From: Alphaproteobacteria bacterium
GTDB taxonomy: Bacteria; Pseudomonadota; Alphaproteobacteria; Caulobacterales; Caulobacteraceae
NCBI GenBank assembly: GCA_025359785.1
Contig: JANYET010000052.1
Location: 141,422 to 205,421, forward strand
Length of the DNA: 64,000 nucleotides
Direction: 5' to 3'
Positions within the stretch are counted from its first letter, which is position 1. Each line of letters starts with the position of its first letter. The position numbers and the translations under genes were made by a program. A model generated the notes under the pieces. It ran no database searches and was not told the origin of the DNA. It worked only from the letters and a program-made list of their open reading frames with translations. Shown piece by piece: positions 63,328 to 64,000 of the stretch.

Positions 63328-63585
63328 TTAGGAGCCGAACAGGATGATCAGCGAGACCACGAAGGCGAACAGGCCCATGGTTTCGGTCAGGGCCATGCCG
63401 AGGAACAGCATGGTCTGCTGGCTCGCGGCGCCGGCCGGGTTGCGGATGGCGGCTTGCAGGTAGGAGCCGAACAGGATGCCGAGGCCGACACCGGCTCCGA
63501 TCATACCCATGGCGGCAAGGCCCGCGCCGATCAGCTTGGCGGAGGCGGCGAAGTCGATGACTTGGGCGGCGGTGGTCGGGTTCAT
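63328..63585 (-). CDS. atpE: ATP synthase F0 subunit c
   Basis: An 85-residue proteolipid of two membrane helices joined by the conserved polar loop (RNPAGA). The proton-carrying carboxylate is Glu68 in LGMALTETMGLFAF. Many copies form the rotor ring. The ATG is at 63583-63585, 31 bp after the atpB stop. Confidence 0.96.
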   Translation of the reverse strand: MNPTTAAQVIDFAASAKLIGAGLAAMGMIGAGVGLGILFGSYLQAAIRNPAGAASQQTMLFLGMALTETMGLFAFVVSLIILFGS

Positions 63586-63616
63586 GGAATAGTCCTTTGT
63601 CGAAAGTCAGATTGAG

Positions 63617-64000
63617 TTAGTGGCCGTGACCGAAGTTCACGACCTCGTTGAGATAGACGGTGGCCAGCGCCGCGAAGACGAAGGCCTGCAGGATCGCCAC
63701 GACGAGTTCCAGGCCGCTGAGGGCCACGATCATCGTGAAGGAGAGCGCGCTGGGAATGAAAGCCAGCGTCGCAAGGCCACCGGACAGCGCCACGATGCCC
63801 AGCGCCACCACGAAGGAGCCGAAGAGGCTCATCACCACGTGGCCCCCCAGCATGTTGCCGAAGAGGCGCATGGCCAGCGTCACGGGCCGCACGAAGTAGG
63901 AGATCATCTCGATCGGGACCATGAAGATCAGCAGCGGGAGCGGCATGCCGCCCGGCGCGAAGATGCCGAGGAACTTCGGCCCGTGCTTCACGAAGCCCAG
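63617..64000 (-). CDS. atpB: ATP synthase F0 subunit a, C-terminal part
   Basis: The last 127 residues of subunit a; the 5' part lies past the window edge. VTLAMRLFGNMLGGHVVM holds the essential arginine that faces the c ring, and LELVVAILQAFVFAALATVYL is the typical last helix. It is the first visible gene of the F0 operon, which is separate from any F1 genes here, as is usual in alphaproteobacteria. Confidence 0.95.
   Translation of the reverse strand: MGFVKHGPKFLGIFAPGGMPLPLLIFMVPIEMISYFVRPVTLAMRLFGNMLGGHVVMSLFGSFVVALGIVALSGGLATLAFIPSALSFTMIVALSGLELVVAILQAFVFAALATVYLNEVVNFGHGH

Overview
The window reads as chromosomal DNA of a GC-rich alphaproteobacterium of the order Caulobacterales, most likely Phenylobacterium or a close relative. 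The basis is the split F0 ATP synthase operon with both b and b' subunits, the cca / DUF6111 / Nudix / DUF1285 gene run, ispH, thrB and rnhA lying close together, TonB-dependent uptake, and five secreted proteins ending in the PEPxxWA-CTERM sorting signal. Family names come from reading the translated sequence only; no database search was possible. No rRNA, tRNA, CRISPR array or complete insertion sequence was seen.

Layout. 1-4535: the end of hemF, then a tight minus-strand operon (DUF1285, Nudix hydrolase, DUF6111, cca, a glutamine amidotransferase, a small membrane protein). 4762-11807: two PEPxxWA-CTERM genes, each beside a LuxR-type regulator, plus an esterase, an MFS exporter and a short-chain dehydrogenase. 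12072-17068: a TonB receptor, a resolvase-like protein lacking the catalytic serine, an XRE/MmyB regulator and a limonene-epoxide-hydrolase-like enzyme. 17065-27686: a minus-strand operon of a metallo-hydrolase, two SDR enzymes and two acetyltransferases; a secreted peptidase with a phosphotriesterase-like protein; a MarR regulator next to a serine hydrolase and a c-type cytochrome. 27690-33516: the rnhA-thrB-ispH neighbourhood, altered twice. One cassette is bounded by an 88-bp duplication of the rnhA 3' end, and a toxin-antitoxin pair sits between thrB and ispH. 33680-41764: argS, a large receptor-type nucleotide cyclase, a thiolase and a DJ-1/PfpI protein. 41780-55492: a TetR regulator, three more PEPxxWA-CTERM genes, VanZ-like and M28 proteins, a winged-helix/TPR regulator, a PQQ-type sugar dehydrogenase, a MASE1 hybrid histidine kinase, a TraB/GumN protein and a double-domain retropepsin-like protease. 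55836-62192: a lipoprotein, then the glycine cleavage operon gcvT-gcvH-gcvPA-gcvPB behind a tandem glycine riboswitch. 62273-64000: atpF, atpF', atpE and the end of atpB on the minus strand.

Most notable points. (1) A Doc-family toxin gene is broken by an exact 22-bp tandem duplication, while its antitoxin gene looks intact. (2) Two divergent genes for exported proteins (a SEL1-repeat protein and an unrecognised cysteine-rich protein) are bounded by the rnhA 3'-end duplication, the geometry expected of an element integrated at a gene's 3' end. (3) A second gene fragment (of the vanZ-like gene) lies on the far side of a PEPxxWA-CTERM gene. (4) An 81-bp inverted-repeat element sits inside the riboswitch-controlled gcv operon. 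(5) Four of the five PEPxxWA-CTERM genes lie beside a transcription regulator, although no exosortase gene is in the window.
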